64,000 nt of DNA from Neelides folsomi. Taxonomy: Eukaryota; Arthropoda; Collembola; Neelipleona; Neelidae. The DNA is taken from contig JAQGBZ010000068.1 of assembly GCA_034687125.1 (NCBI GenBank), forward strand, positions 165,619-229,618. Direction: 5' to 3'. Position 1 is the stretch's first letter. Every line of letters starts with the position of its first letter. Position numbers and translations under genes: made by a program. Below the pieces are notes generated by a model, which saw only the letters and a program-made list of their open reading frames with translations, was not told where the DNA came from and did not search any database. Below are positions 25,001 to 37,434 of this stretch, one piece after another.

Positions 25001-28000
25001 ATACGATTTCAACGAGGCTCCTCGTATACGGTAACATGAAACCATTTCCCTTCCTAAAGGAAATCTTGATTAAATTAAAGTCGAGGAGTTGTAAAACTTG
25101 AGCCCTCTTTTCGCCTCCATTCAATTCCCTTTCGATTACATCGAGGTTTCTTGTTCCGACCAATCCCACTCCTCCACCATTCCAACATTTTATAGAGTTC
25201 AAAAGTTAATTTGTGAGTATTCAATTGACCACGCAACATTGCAATAAGTTAATCAATTTTAATTCAATTTTTGGGTCAGGCAATTAAACTTTAACTTGTT
25301 TTGGGCGAAGTCATTCGGAATAGTATGGCACAAGGGCACAATAGAAGCTACAAATGCTACAAGCGTGTACAATAGTTTCACGATATTTATCTCTATTATT
25401 TTAGGTTCATAAATACAATCTCTTAAATTTGATTAGACAGTATTAAATATTTATATCAAAAAAATACACATGTATACATTGTATAAATACAATATAAATA
25501 TTATGCTCTATGTAGAGTACATTTATGTATATGTATTTGTAGTTAATATAAATGTATTTATTCAGAGGGTGCACACAAATGGAGTTGTTTCCGAGACTCG
25601 GGTGTACATAAATAAAAGGCATCCGCGGGATGTTAAGAGCATAATATTTAGACGTTTGGGGGGCAGTTGAACTGGGATGAGTCCCGAGGAATGTCGTAGA
25701 ACTAATAAAGGATATTTTTCATCTGGCTCCATTCTTCCACTTCATTAAATTGTGAAGTAACGGAAGGAGGAAAAGGGTGGAAAATGTAATGTCATTCACC
25801 AACCCATTATTCCCACCACCTTTCAGATTCCATAATTTAATAAGGAAGATAAACAATGAAAGTGTTTGAGTGGATGGAGACCCCGAACGTGACTTGGACA
25901 TCATTTGGGAGATTTTGGTTTCCCCCATGGGATCCGCTGGTCCTCATTGATGCCCGGCCAGATGTCTCGCTTTAAATGACAGCTCCTTCACCTTCGGACT
26001 TGCCACGTTCCTCTGGATTAAATACCAATATTATTATTGGTATTTTCTCTTTTTTTCCCCAAAGACGGATCCCAAAGACGGAGGGTGGGAATAATGAAGA
26101 AGGGGAGGATGATGACGTGTATCATACACCTCATCGTGGAAATTTCAATTTGAGAAATGAGGACTCTGCATAATGCGGCTCAAAAATGTGTGATCGAGGG
26201 AAGAAGGAAGTGTTGTGTATGAGGGAGCACTTTGGTTCCCCATAGCTCACAGATGCTCTTCTTCCCAGACCCTTCAATCCAGAGCGAACATCTTCCCGAC
26301 TTCCATGAGACTTTAAAGCCCCGGTGGATGTCAACTGTAAATTCCTTTTTTGATTAACGAGCCCCCCAATTTTCCTTTTTTCTTCCGGAGTCATAGAAGA
26401 AATAATTACCCGCCTCCTCCGCCCAACCTCTTTGATTCCCAATCCTCCTCAGTAATAACAATTTATGAAGAGGCAAAATAGACAGTTATTTATGTCTACA
26501 CACGAGGGGAAAAAGAGGACAATGGAGAAAACATTTTTTTCACTTTCTCTCTTTTGAAATATTAGCTAATCCATTTATCGATGCCACCGAAATGGCACTT
26601 CCCAAAGGAACTCTTTTCTCAATCCTACAAAATGCTTATATTCAAACACGTTCATTCAGTTCATTCACATTGTTCGCACTTAACGCATTTCTCCGCCTTC
26701 AATTTATCATCTCCCATCATTGCCATCATCCTTTTGTAAATGATTTATTCAAGTAATAAAAGTATAAAATAGCCCATATTAAGCATAACTGTAATTATTC
26801 ATGCAGCAGTTAAATACTTATGTGATGAAATTTATTTCATTTAATACCTTTATAATTTGTAGTACTAACATTAAAGATAAATATTTCAAAGACCTTGTAC
26901 TTAAGATATTTTATTTGGAATAAAGAAAGCTCATGAATATAGATATATGGTGAGAATGCATACAGTGAGAATGTGAAGATGAGGGCTCATCTTAAACTTT
27001 ATATCCATCCTATTATTATACATGGAGAGTCTCGGAATTTTGTTAAGAAGGGAAAGTGATGAAATTCGGTTTGATGAAATGAAAGCATGGTATGTATAAA
27101 GGATCTGTGGAGGGAGTCTCCTCAATCTTCGGAATGAAATCCGAGCTGGATGTGAGGGATGAAGTCCATAACAAATTTCCTTTTACCTCTCCCCCTTCTA
27201 GAAGGAAACTCGAGAATGGGATTTTCAAAGAACCTCCCTCAAAACTCACACAACTCTGCTCAATTGTTCCACACAATTTGGAGTCAAATAGCTCAAAAAC
27301 TTTTACTTCAATGAGATGAAAAGAAAATAAGTTAAAGAATAACTAAAAGCCCTCATTTCACAACCTCCATCATAAAGCTAAAAGTTAAAAGTATTGAAAT
27401 TTGAAATGTTAAGAATAAGTTATTATTAGACTTAAAATTCAAAATCTTTCACTCATGTTTAATGTTAAAATATTTATAATGTAATTACATAATGTAATAC
27501 ATTAGAAATTAAGTACAAATTTAATATCCCCTACAAAAATTTATACAATTTTAATTTATACTAAAGTATAAATTTTTGATTGATACAATACTCTACATAA
27601 AAGAATTTTTTCATTGCTTTCTTCATGCTATGAAATATTTTCTTTTTAGTTAAAAAAGTAAAATCTAGTTCAACCCAATGAAATCAAAAAAAGTATATTG
27701 AATCTAAACACTCGAAATGGATTTTTGTGAAACATGGGTAAGATCTAAGAGACGGGGAAGGGGGAAATCCAAATGTTTTGAGGGTAAATGTAAGTAGGAA
27801 TTGAGGGTCGCAACCCTTTTGATGGAACTTTATCATGTCATCATTATTTGAGCCGTGTCATTCCTCCGCCTCCTTCCCTCCTTTCAATCTTCACTTTCAG
27901 AATGCTCGGAATTTGAATATTGAGCCTTTTCCCTCTCACATCTCGGAGTTGGACGGGTGAAAAGGAGATTTAGGGAATTTCAAACCAAACCCTCAGCAAA

Positions 28001-30439
28001 ACTTTCCAACTGGTTGATTTCACATATATTCCTACACAATGCAAAGAGTTATCATAAAAGGAATTTAATAAGGATCTCCATCCACGCCTAAATACACAAT
28101 ATTGCATATACATTGCATATCTGTAGAATGAAATATGCATAGCAGTAGATCATTACAGAGTAACTTTTGCATATACATAATATGTACAAATACATATAAG
28201 CACAATAACCAGTAATATGTTTGATATCCAACGAATGCAGCCTATACAAGTTTTGCATTATTATAATATTAATAAAGATAATACAACATTCCTTTAAGCA
28301 CCCATGATATACTGATATATGAGTATTAATCATAGTTCCTAATTCCTCACTCTCATACATTACAAATATGGATCTTATATAATATACATTGGTCTCAATA
28401 TCGTATTTAGAAATATTTAAAGGAGGAATGTTGTGTGTAGATGAAAAAGGGGAGGTTGTCGGTGGGAACGAGGAGCCGTCGACCGGAGAGAAATCTCCCG
28501 ATGATGGAGTTGTTGGGATTCCCCCCATTTTCACCGAGACGAGCAGACCTCCATCTGGACAAACTTTCCGACAGAGTCTCGGGTCATCACTCACTCTGCG
28601 ATGTGGGGCCGAAGGACCACCCTTTCCTCAAATATCATGGTTGAAAGTAAGATCACCCACGGTCCTTGTTTGGTCTTAAGAGACCCGTTTGTTGCAGGAC
28701 GGCCAAGACCTTCCCGAAGCCAGTGGAGAACAGCAATTCCAAATAAAGGCCATGACTGAGCAGGACGTCGGGACCTACGAGTGCGTTCACAAGAACGACT
28801 ACGGCCAAAAAAATGCATCGTTCGTTGTGGAGCTCGCGAGTGAGTTGGTTTGAGTGCTCCACCCATTAGGATGACCTATTTATTTACATGAGGCGGGACG
28901 AGAGACAAATAACAAATCCCACCCCGTGTATGTAATATGCTAAGTAATACACACCTTGATACAAGTTAGGTATATATATCTTTTTATATATTTAATACAT
29001 CTAACTTATACAAATGTAAGTGAAAACTTATATTTGTATAAAAGTGAAAAGGATGAAGGGCATTTCCGCTTGATAGAACCAATAACAATTTATTATGCCG
29101 TGAGAGAACCCCGTCTTTTAATTCTTAATAGGCATCACAATAGGGAATATATTTTAATTTGTCCGAAAGCCTTAGTTCCCCTCGGAGTTGAAAGCGATGT
29201 AGATGAAAGTCCTGAGGGTCCTTCGTGGATAACGTGGATGATGAATTTCTCAGGAGAAAGCAGATCCAACACCGGCGGCCCTCACATCCTTTCCCTCGAC
29301 CCTTCAACCCTTACTGTTGAAAGAGGAAAGAAAGTGGCTTTCCGATGCAGAATCCAGAGCGATATGCAAGTCAAAATCCAATGGTTCCATGAGGTCAAGG
29401 ATATGGAAACAGAGTCAGAGGGAATCTACCACGTGAGTGATTAATTGCCACTACTCTAAACTATATCCAGAGACCCAAATTTCATTTTTAAATTGTAATT
29501 TTACAATTTTTAAATCGTAATTTTTATATTGTAATTATAATTTCAAAATTTTAAAATTTAAATTGTGAATGTATTGAATTGTTAGTTAGGGGACGAGAAG
29601 TACAAAAGCATCAGTCAGACCAGTTGGAATCTCTTGCTCCGAAACGGGTCTTATTTAAGTGAGCTGAGTCTTGATACGGATTTGGCCGAGTCGGGATCGT
29701 ACGTTTGCCTGGCTGCCAACACGGCTGGTTACAACTTTCAAAAGTCATTTCTCAAAATCGTCCAAAGTAAAAGTAAGTCAGCTCTCATCGCCCTGTCTCT
29801 TTTTGTTTACCGAGAAACTCAATGTTTGGTATTTGTTTGATAGGGATAGGGAGCTACGAGGAAGAGGAGGCGCTTCTTCCTTTTGGTGCTCTCATCGCCA
29901 TCCCGGCCACACTCGGATTCCTCTTCCTCGCCCTCGCCCTAGTTATCTGCTGTGTTCGGAAAGGGCAACCCGACCCCGTCAGCCCCTCGGCAACCTACGC
30001 CACACCAAGAGACGTCGCTCCCCCGCCGCACCCCTTTTACAAACCTCGCAGCTTCCCGCCGTCTCGAACCATCCCACCAGACTTTGATCATCAGTTTTTT
30101 TCGAAGGGACCGCCAAGTCCGGCCTATGCCTCTGTACCTATTTGTGAACCATTTGGGCCGGCGTTCGGGGCGGCTCGACCTCCGCTCCCATGTCGGAACA
30201 ACTTCTCCGTGAGGAATTATACAAATAATGGGAAAGGGCCGCCGGAGCCGGGACTTCTCACCCAACCGCTTCTGACCCAAACGGCTTCTTCGTCTGACTC
30301 GCGGGAATCGCGGCAGAGCGGAGGTTGTCGACCCGAATTCCCTCCGCAACTCCACAACTTCCGGGAGCAGTGTCAATGGGGAAGTTCAGGAGGCTCAGAC
30401 GCATCGTTCGACCCCAAACGACCTCAATACCGCCATTGA
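22015..30439 (+). CDS. FGFRL1: FGF receptor-like 1 homologue, copy B (8 coding exons)
   Basis: Exons 22015-22090, 24172-24287, 24871-25030, 28441-28646, 28698-28839, 29254-29432, 29586-29772 and 29844-30439 give 553 residues with the same phases as copy A. There is a hydrophobic signal peptide (1-~20). Ig1 spans ~26-117 (YVCKAINGFGS), then comes an acidic linker (118-~142). Ig2 runs to 233 and Ig3 is ~245-355 (VCLAANTAGYNF). The membrane helix is ~370-392, ending in CCVRK. No kinase follows. The ~160-residue cytoplasmic tail is Pro/Ser-rich and lacks the His cluster of copy A. Possible N-glycosylation sites include NAS in Ig2 and NGS in Ig3. Exon 7 has two in-frame donors six bases apart; I chose the GTAAGT site at 29773. 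Family identity is secure; ligand and signalling partners are unknown. Confidence 0.92.
22091..24171 (+). other. First intron of FGFRL copy B (2.1 kb)
   Basis: AT-rich with GC-richer patches at 22.2-22.55 and 23.25-23.75 kb. No exon was recognised. The 124-codon minus frame at 23221-23595 has no domain similarity. Confidence 0.45.
25031..28440 (+). other. Third intron of FGFRL copy B (3.4 kb)
   Basis: The intron lies between the Ig1 and Ig2 exons, the same place as the longest intron of copy A. It mixes AT-rich DNA with balanced patches at about 25.6-26.7 and 27.05-27.3 kb. No exon or transposon was identified. Confidence 0.45.
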
Positions 30440-33228
30440 TACGCTTTAAATAATGTCTCTTTTAAGTAATATTTATTATCCACTAACAATTTATTTATTC
30501 TAGAATTTATATTGCTTTATTACTTCATTGAGATCTGTACTATTATAATTATTATATTAATATAACTGCTGTAAAGAAAAGTGTATGGATCTATTTAGCT
30601 TTATGATTTTCTTCAGTTGCTTTTTTTTACATTTATATAAGTTTATTAAGTAAATGAATTCCTTTCATTTTTATTATAATTAAAAAGTTAATATTAATTA
30701 AAATTTTCACTTTCGTTTTAAAATAAGGATTTATGATTTTTCCAAATATGGAATTTTGCAAAAATATTATAAATTACTATGTTTAATAATATAAGTTTCC
30801 AAATATGAATTAGATCCCATTCAAGTACTTATATTGTTAGTTTAAGTCATTTATGCATTGGTGTACATGTAAATATTTATTTGAGATAACATACAAAAAC
30901 AACAAGAGTTTTGATAGCTTGAGTATTTTAGTCAATCAAATATATATTAAGGATATTAGTAACACAAACTCCAATCATGGTAAATGATAAGCTCATGATT
31001 AACTTGTGTTAGAATAACATTTGAGTAAAATAATCACACCTACTTATAAATGATTAAATTTGTAAAATTACATCCATGACTTAAATTATGTTATTTGTGT
31101 TTTGTAGTACAATATGTATATATCATTATACAAATACATTGTACTTTGTCTAACAGTCAAATTATTTAATTATCATTATAAAAGATTTTATAAGCTCCCC
31201 TACAGATGTTTATCCATATTAAGTAATACTAAATTACAAAATGCTTAAGTACAGTGAAACTTTAGATAAAAGAATTAAAAAATGTGTGAATTCCTAATAC
31301 CTACCTATAAGCTTTATCTATCTTATACGTTATCTGTAAATATATTAGTATATTTAAATAAATATAAATTTATTAATAAGGATTTATTAACAAAACGAAT
31401 TACTTATAATATTGACCTTTGAAACCATTCACGTAATTGTCGATTTTTAAACGTTTCTGTGCAAATAAACTAAAATTACATAAATAAGTAAATGTTGAAA
31501 TTGTTATTCTGTGAAGTAGATAATTACTAATATCATTAAGTTAAAGATTTTATATCAGCTTTATACTTTAAGTATAGGAATCATAAACACCCATACCTAA
31601 TATTTTAAGTTTATATACATTTTCTCATCCGAATAGGTATTACAAGTTAAAACAATAAATTAACTTTGAGTGAACTGAATTATAAATTTTCACTTGTTTA
31701 AAATTGCATTTTAAAAATATATTATTTATTAATTACAAGTTTAACCTTTAAATTTAATAAAATCAATAGCGGCATCTCAAAAACGCCGATTGTTGACTAC
31801 AAAGAAACTCATTATGTCATTGTTAAACTATCACGCAAAGATCAAAATGTTTTTTATCATACAACTTGACCGTTCCCAGAGTCATTATAATTACTCATGC
31901 TACGCTAAATTACAATTGACCCTCAAATGTTTCGCAAAATCCAATAATGGGACGGTTCATTTTTTAAAGGGGAATAAAATGGCGACTTTAATCTTCCCGA
32001 CAAGTGGAAAATTGTGAACAACTCACAATATTTATTTTTCATCTTTATATCTCTTCTAACCAGATGTTATGACAAGGAATAATTCATCAATTCCTTGCCT
32101 TTATAAACCCGCTAAAACCTTTGATGTCAGGCGAAGATTTAGCAGGAAAAGGAGTCCTTTGAAGTCTATCAAATTGTCCCCTGACTGTATCTAAATACAC
32201 ATATGTATGAAATATACCTATGAAATATACATTTATATGAAAGCCATATGGTAGAAGGATAGCAATATAGTATATAAGGTACCATAGTAATATGTATTAC
32301 TGCCCATATTTATTGAAGGGAGAATTCGGATGAGTCTTCCAAGTTGCGATAATGGGGATAATAGAAAGTAAAGTAGAGAAAGATGTTTTGAATCTGGTGG
32401 CGAGGGTCACCAGCCCCTCGTTTGATTGATAGGGGAAGATTGGCCGAGAGATGAGAGGACACGGTCGAGAAGATAAAAGGTCTTCGTGTGTGTTCATTAA
32501 GGCCCCGAATTGGAGTTTTATTGAACGTGTCATCCTGAGCCGTCCCCAGCATCTCTCCACCAAGATCAAAAAGATGGGGATGGGGGAGAGAAATAAATCC
32601 CACTTCTCCCCACACTCCTTCACATTTTCATGCATCGAAGCTTCCTTTCATCCTTTCATTATCTCTTTATTTTTATACCAATCCCCCAGTCCAATTTATT
32701 CTCCATTTAAGCTCCTTTTCATATGACAGATATGTAGACACAGTATCCATGGACCAATTTCATATCTCAAACTAACCCCTGTTCTTCTCCATTGATGACA
32801 TTGAAAATTAATTGGAAAATGAGACATCTTTTTCTATTTAATATTCTAGGTTAGGCATACTATGAACGAAAAATAAGAGGACTGATTTTTATTAGATATT
32901 TTTTCATTATGTATTTACGAAATCTCAATTTTACAGTTTAAATTATACAGTCAATTAAAGTATACATGTTCATATAGACTCTATTTATTATGTAAATTAT
33001 TAATTGATTCTAATTAACAAAATTGAAGATGTTTACTGCATAGTATACATTAGAGTAGTTATATTATTATGTGTGATCAAAACATGTTGAACTGTAATTT
33101 CAAAGTTTAAAGTTCTCCGTTAAATAAATATAATAATAATAATAATACACAATAGACATTTAATAAAAATGGAGTTAAACATTGAAGTTAAATACAAAAT
33201 TAGAAGTGTAGAAACAAAGCTTATATGT
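30440..33228. other. AT-rich spacer between convergent FGFRL copies B and C
   Basis: No gene seen. 30440-32030 is strongly AT-rich. 32290-32800 is a GC-richer island with overlapping frames on both strands but no recognisable domain. No clear AATAAA was found close behind the copy B stop. Confidence 0.45.
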
Positions 33229-33406
33229 ACAGGGTGCGTCAAAAGTTGCTTTATTTTTTAAATAGACAATCACATAAAAAGAAAGTAATAGGTATAGTAT
33301 TCAGCTTATACAGGGAGCGTCAAAAGTTGCTTCCTTTTTATGTGATTGTCTATTTAAAAAATAAAGCAACTTTTGACGCTCCCTGTATAAGCTGAATACT
33401 ATACCT
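33229..33406. repeat. Nested palindrome from a mariner-like terminal repeat
   Basis: The end motif ACAGGG(T/A)GCGTCAAAAG occurs twice in direct orientation (from 33230 and 33310) and once inverted (ending near 33388). Arms 33241-33281 and 33334-33374 are complementary, as are 33290-33332 and 33364-33406. The CAGGGNGCGTCAAAAG terminus resembles mariner-type ends. The structure looks like overlapping insertions or an end duplication of a short inverted-repeat element. Confidence 0.7.
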
Positions 33407-33629
33407 AAGTGCATACAAGAAAGGATAAAAAAATAAAATAATTACTAAGATGCTTACTAAAAACGTTAAAATTCTATTTATTTAATAGTACGAGAAAAAT
33501 TAGCTAAATTTAAAATAATCTTAAATAATGAGATTGACAAGTTTGATTGTAACTAAAAGTAAGTAAGGGTATAAGTACATACCTTTAAGTATAATACATA
33601 TTATTTGTAAATACTCTCTTAAATAATAA

Positions 33630-33635
33630 TTTATT
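33630..33635 (-). terminator. Likely polyadenylation signal of FGFRL copy C
   Basis: AATAAA on the minus strand, about 150 bases beyond the stop codon at 33782. A second candidate lies near 33480. Confidence 0.45.
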
Positions 33636-33781
33636 CCATTTGTCATGATATTTGCAATTACATTAATTTATGCATTTGCTATTTACCATATAGTATACAG
33701 TAGTACCATAGTGTGTACTACATATTTACCATAGTACACACCGTAAATCGTATAACTAATCGTATTTTTAATTCAAAGTTT

Positions 33782-36700
33782 TTAATTTAATTTTGGAAAG
33801 TAAAGCTGCTGCTCTTCAAAAACTGACTCTGACTCTGAAGCTGAAGAAGGGAAAGGGCAAGGACAAGGGACCTTTTTATTGTAAGGTGATGAGATTCCTC
33901 TTCGTTTCCTTCGCTCTCTTCGTCGTTCTTCTCTCAAAGCTTCACTTCCCACAGACGAACATTCGGAAGGGAAGTTCGGGACGAGACGTCGGGTCTTTAA
34001 ATAGTTCACTCTCTCGGGAATCGAATTGTGAGTCGAACAAGAAATTTCCGATTCCGCGACCCCTGAGTTGCTATTAATGGAGAAATTCCTCATCGTGGAT
34101 CGGCACTCTGTTGATTGAGCCAAACAGGAAGAATTAAGAGGCGTCATCAGCGGTTGGAAAAATTGGCTTTCACTTGACAAAATCGAGGATCTTTGTACTT
34201 GTTGCTTGATTGCCATTTTTGTCTGGGGAATTGGGTTCCGGGATTTGAGAGGGCTTCTGCATCCATACTGCGAATGTCGACTTATGCAGAAAACAATGAG
34301 AAGTGTCAAAATGAGAAAAGTGATCGCCCATAAAGTTGCCCATTGGATTCGCGCTGCATCTTGCTTGGTAGGCAATACCATATGATCTGGAAAATATTAA
34401 ATACATGGTCAACTTATTTTCAAAATATGCTTTAATACAAATAATGTACTTTGATTCAAATAATATACTTTTGTACAAAGTATAAAATTTACCATGATTA
34501 TGATAAAGATTACATAAAGAATGGTTATTCGTTAGAATTTATATAAAAATGTATTTTAATTTTTTAATGGCATACGTGGCTCTATGAAAACCCTGACTTG
34601 GCTATGATTATATCCCATGAGACCCGCAACAGCACATGAGTAATTCCCCGCGTCGGCCAAACTAACATTTGTGAGACTGTATTCGGCTGAATAGACATGA
34701 TTCCCGTGTTCTTGCATCTTCGTATTCTTCAAGACCTGTAGAAAAGAAGAGGATTACATTTGATGGCAGATTGATTGAACCTTTATGTGTGAAATTACAC
34801 AAACCTTGTAATTGTATCCGTCTAAGTAAATGGTCTCTTTCGTCTTGGCTTCAACTTCTTTGAGCCAAAAAAGCATTTTGTAATCGTCGTTCTCAAAGCG
34901 AGCAATGCAAGTGATGCTGGCGTCTTTGCCGGCTGAAAGTTTCATACTCTTTGGAGTCAGATCTATGATCTCGGCTGCTCCGTGCAAAGCTCCTTTATAC
35001 AGAAAAATCAAATATGAATATTCCATTTAAATATGGTACATAAATATACATAAGTACATACATCCGGGTAATTAATTCTGTTATATTTTAATATGGATAG
35101 TTAGTATTTACATATTATAAGAAATATTATTTTATGTTACCTGTAATTTCAATAAATACAGAGAAAGAATCTTTCCCATATGCATTCGAAGCTTCACAAA
35201 CATAAGTCCCGCTGCTGGTGGTGGTCACATTTGTAAATTTTAATATTGCAACGTTAGCGTTATCCCGAGATGAAACTAAGGTATCATTATCCTAAATCGA
35301 AATAAATTCAGTTATTGTATTTCTAATCATAAGGACAACTTATTTAAGCTTTTTAACTAAACATCATAGGAAACTGAGTGTATTCAATATAAAGTATTTA
35401 TTATTGAATTATTATTATACTTTTACCTTTATCCAAGTTATCGTGGGAAGGGGATTCCCACTTGCTTCACATTTAAGTTGTAGATTTTGACCAGTGATAA
35501 TTTTTAATTCTGAACGAGGCAAGTTATCGCGGATGATTTCGGGTTCAACAACGTCCCCTGTGTGATTGTTCCTTTTGTTTGTCGACGATTTGAGAAGATT
35601 GTCTTTGAAAGGATCTTCACCTAAAGTAAAGAAATTAAAATCATTATCAATTAAAGAATATTCAAAACTATCAAAATATCATAACTATCAATTTAAGAAT
35701 ATAGCTATTTAACATTTCAGTTTAGTTCATGATCAGAATTTCTTATTTTGACCAAAAAATTGTCCATATTTATAAAATTGTATTTTACAATTTAAAAATC
35801 TTATTTTTGTTTCACTTGAAATAGGATCAAAAAAGGGAAAAAACTTCAGGTATTTGGTATGGGACATGAGGATAAAAATATCTTATCAATGATTGACATC
35901 CACGGTTCCAGAATCCATGTCTAACAACCATGTTCCAAATAATTGATAAATTCTGACAATTGAGTGATTACGTGAAAAAGTAGGAGATTAGAGTTTAAAG
36001 GATATGATAAAGAAAGAATGATCTCCCTTTGCACCTGGACTCGTAATCAAACAATTTTATTTATACTTATTATTTATTTATTTATCGATTATCTTTTTCG
36101 ATCCACTTCATCTGCCCAAATCTTTCCAATCCTCTCCCTCGTTTTCAATTTGGAAAAATCAATTAACCTTTCTCCTGTCTGGACATTAAATTCACCTGTT
36201 TTTTTTCTATGGCAAACTCGCATACAAATACTTAAGTACATAGCCTACATAGGAGCTCATGTATCGGGTGGTCCCGAGTTAACGCTCTTTTTTTCAATCT
36301 AATGCCTTGTTTAATTTTTACCCAAATTTTCTTATAAATTGCAATTGTATTCTCTATGCATCATATAATAAGGAAAATAATCTTAATTTGAGACTTGAGC
36401 TCCATTGGCTATATTACAGCCCTTCAAACGACCACATCTTCGTAAGCCCTTTACACATTGGAATGGGTATTTATCTTAAGGCTTCGACCAATATAAACTA
36501 TCCTTTAACAATACTTAATGTATTTTCGGTGTAGTCCTTGTTCATCACATATTTCCAAAGGAAAATAACCGTGTTGAATGAGGTCAGAATAAAGGGGTGC
36601 TCAAGGGAAAGGTACAATTGGAAAACGAAACGAAATGAGAAAATCATACTTTATTGAGGAAAAGCGTCTGTCGTTTAATAATGGTTAAAGCAATTCGGAT

Positions 36701-37434
36701 TAAAGTTTGATACGTAATAGTCAAATGTATTCCCCATCGAACGCCCACATTAAAAGATTTTAATCATTACGCGTGTAAAAGTTTTTCATAATTAAAAAAA
36801 GAGTGTTAACTCGGGACCACCCGATATTATGTAATTCAAATAATGAGCTCCTGGATAATAATTAAATTCTTTTTAAATGCAAGTGCAATTTACCAGTCAC
36901 AGCCAACTGAAGTTCATAGGAACTGGAGCCGAAACCGTTTATGGCTTTACAAACATAAACTCCACTATCAGCATTAATCACAGATCGAATTTTCAATTTC
37001 CCTTGACTCGAAGGCTCAAAACGTTCCCAGAGATCCGTTATCCTTTCGCGCCCCTTTAAATGTTAATTAAACAATTAATAAACTTAATTAATAAATATGG
37101 AGATGAATCTCACCTTAAACCATTCAAAAATAGGCGGGCTGTTACTTTTAATAGGACAATTCAATTCAACATTATCTCTCACAGACGCAAAGAGCTTTTG
37201 ACTTCCTTCGTTTAATAAGACTGGAGGACCTGAGAAACAAAAATTAGTTAAGAATCTAATATAGAGTTTATTTATTTATATTAATTAATGATAAATTGTT
37301 TAAGAACCTCGTCCGGCATTAAGAGATTCAACGGGTATCTTGTTACGACCATTGGCGGTGATTGACTTAGAAGATACGAAAATAGAATGGTAGAGGAATG
37401 TCACCCACAAAACAATTTCCAACGATCTTTTCAT
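33782..37434 (-). CDS. FGFRL1: FGF receptor-like 1 homologue, copy C (8 coding exons)
   Basis: In transcript order the exons are 37434-37308, 37229-37114, 37053-36894, 35620-35427, 35291-35141, 34992-34805, 34735-34576 and 34386-33782, giving 566 residues. Phases match copies A and B exactly. The signal peptide covers ~1-22. Ig1 is ~43-134 (YVCKAINGFGS), Ig2 ~160-249 (CEASGNPLPTITW, later YVCEASNAYG) and Ig3 ~255-365 (YSCAVAGLMGYN). The membrane helix is ~381-400. The ~165-residue tail is unlike A or B, with a strongly basic run (RRERRKRR) near residues 518-527 and an acidic end (SESESVFEE). The third intron holds a transposon (36264-36823). The chosen start follows a 3' splice site at 37442; an out-of-frame ATG lies 7 bases upstream. 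The gene converges on copy B. Confidence 0.92.
36264..36823. mobile_element. 560-bp TA-flanked inverted-repeat element in FGFRL copy C intron
   Basis: The left end TCGGGTGGTCCCGAGTTAAC is repeated inverted at the right end; one mismatch follows before a run of T. TA lies immediately outside each end, as expected for a mariner-type TA duplication. No transposase frame is recognisable inside, so it is non-autonomous. Confidence 0.8.

Noticed and set aside
28088-28594. 168-codon minus-strand frame
   Set aside because: It is antisense to FGFRL copy B exon 4 for part of its length and otherwise reads AT-rich DNA rich in Tyr, Ile and Cys; it has no domain.
29939-30376. 145-codon minus frame
   Set aside because: Antisense shadow of the GC-rich last exon of FGFRL copy B.
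36018-36302. 94-codon plus frame across the left end of the 36264 element
   Set aside because: It is antisense to an intron, runs across the transposon boundary and has no recognised content.
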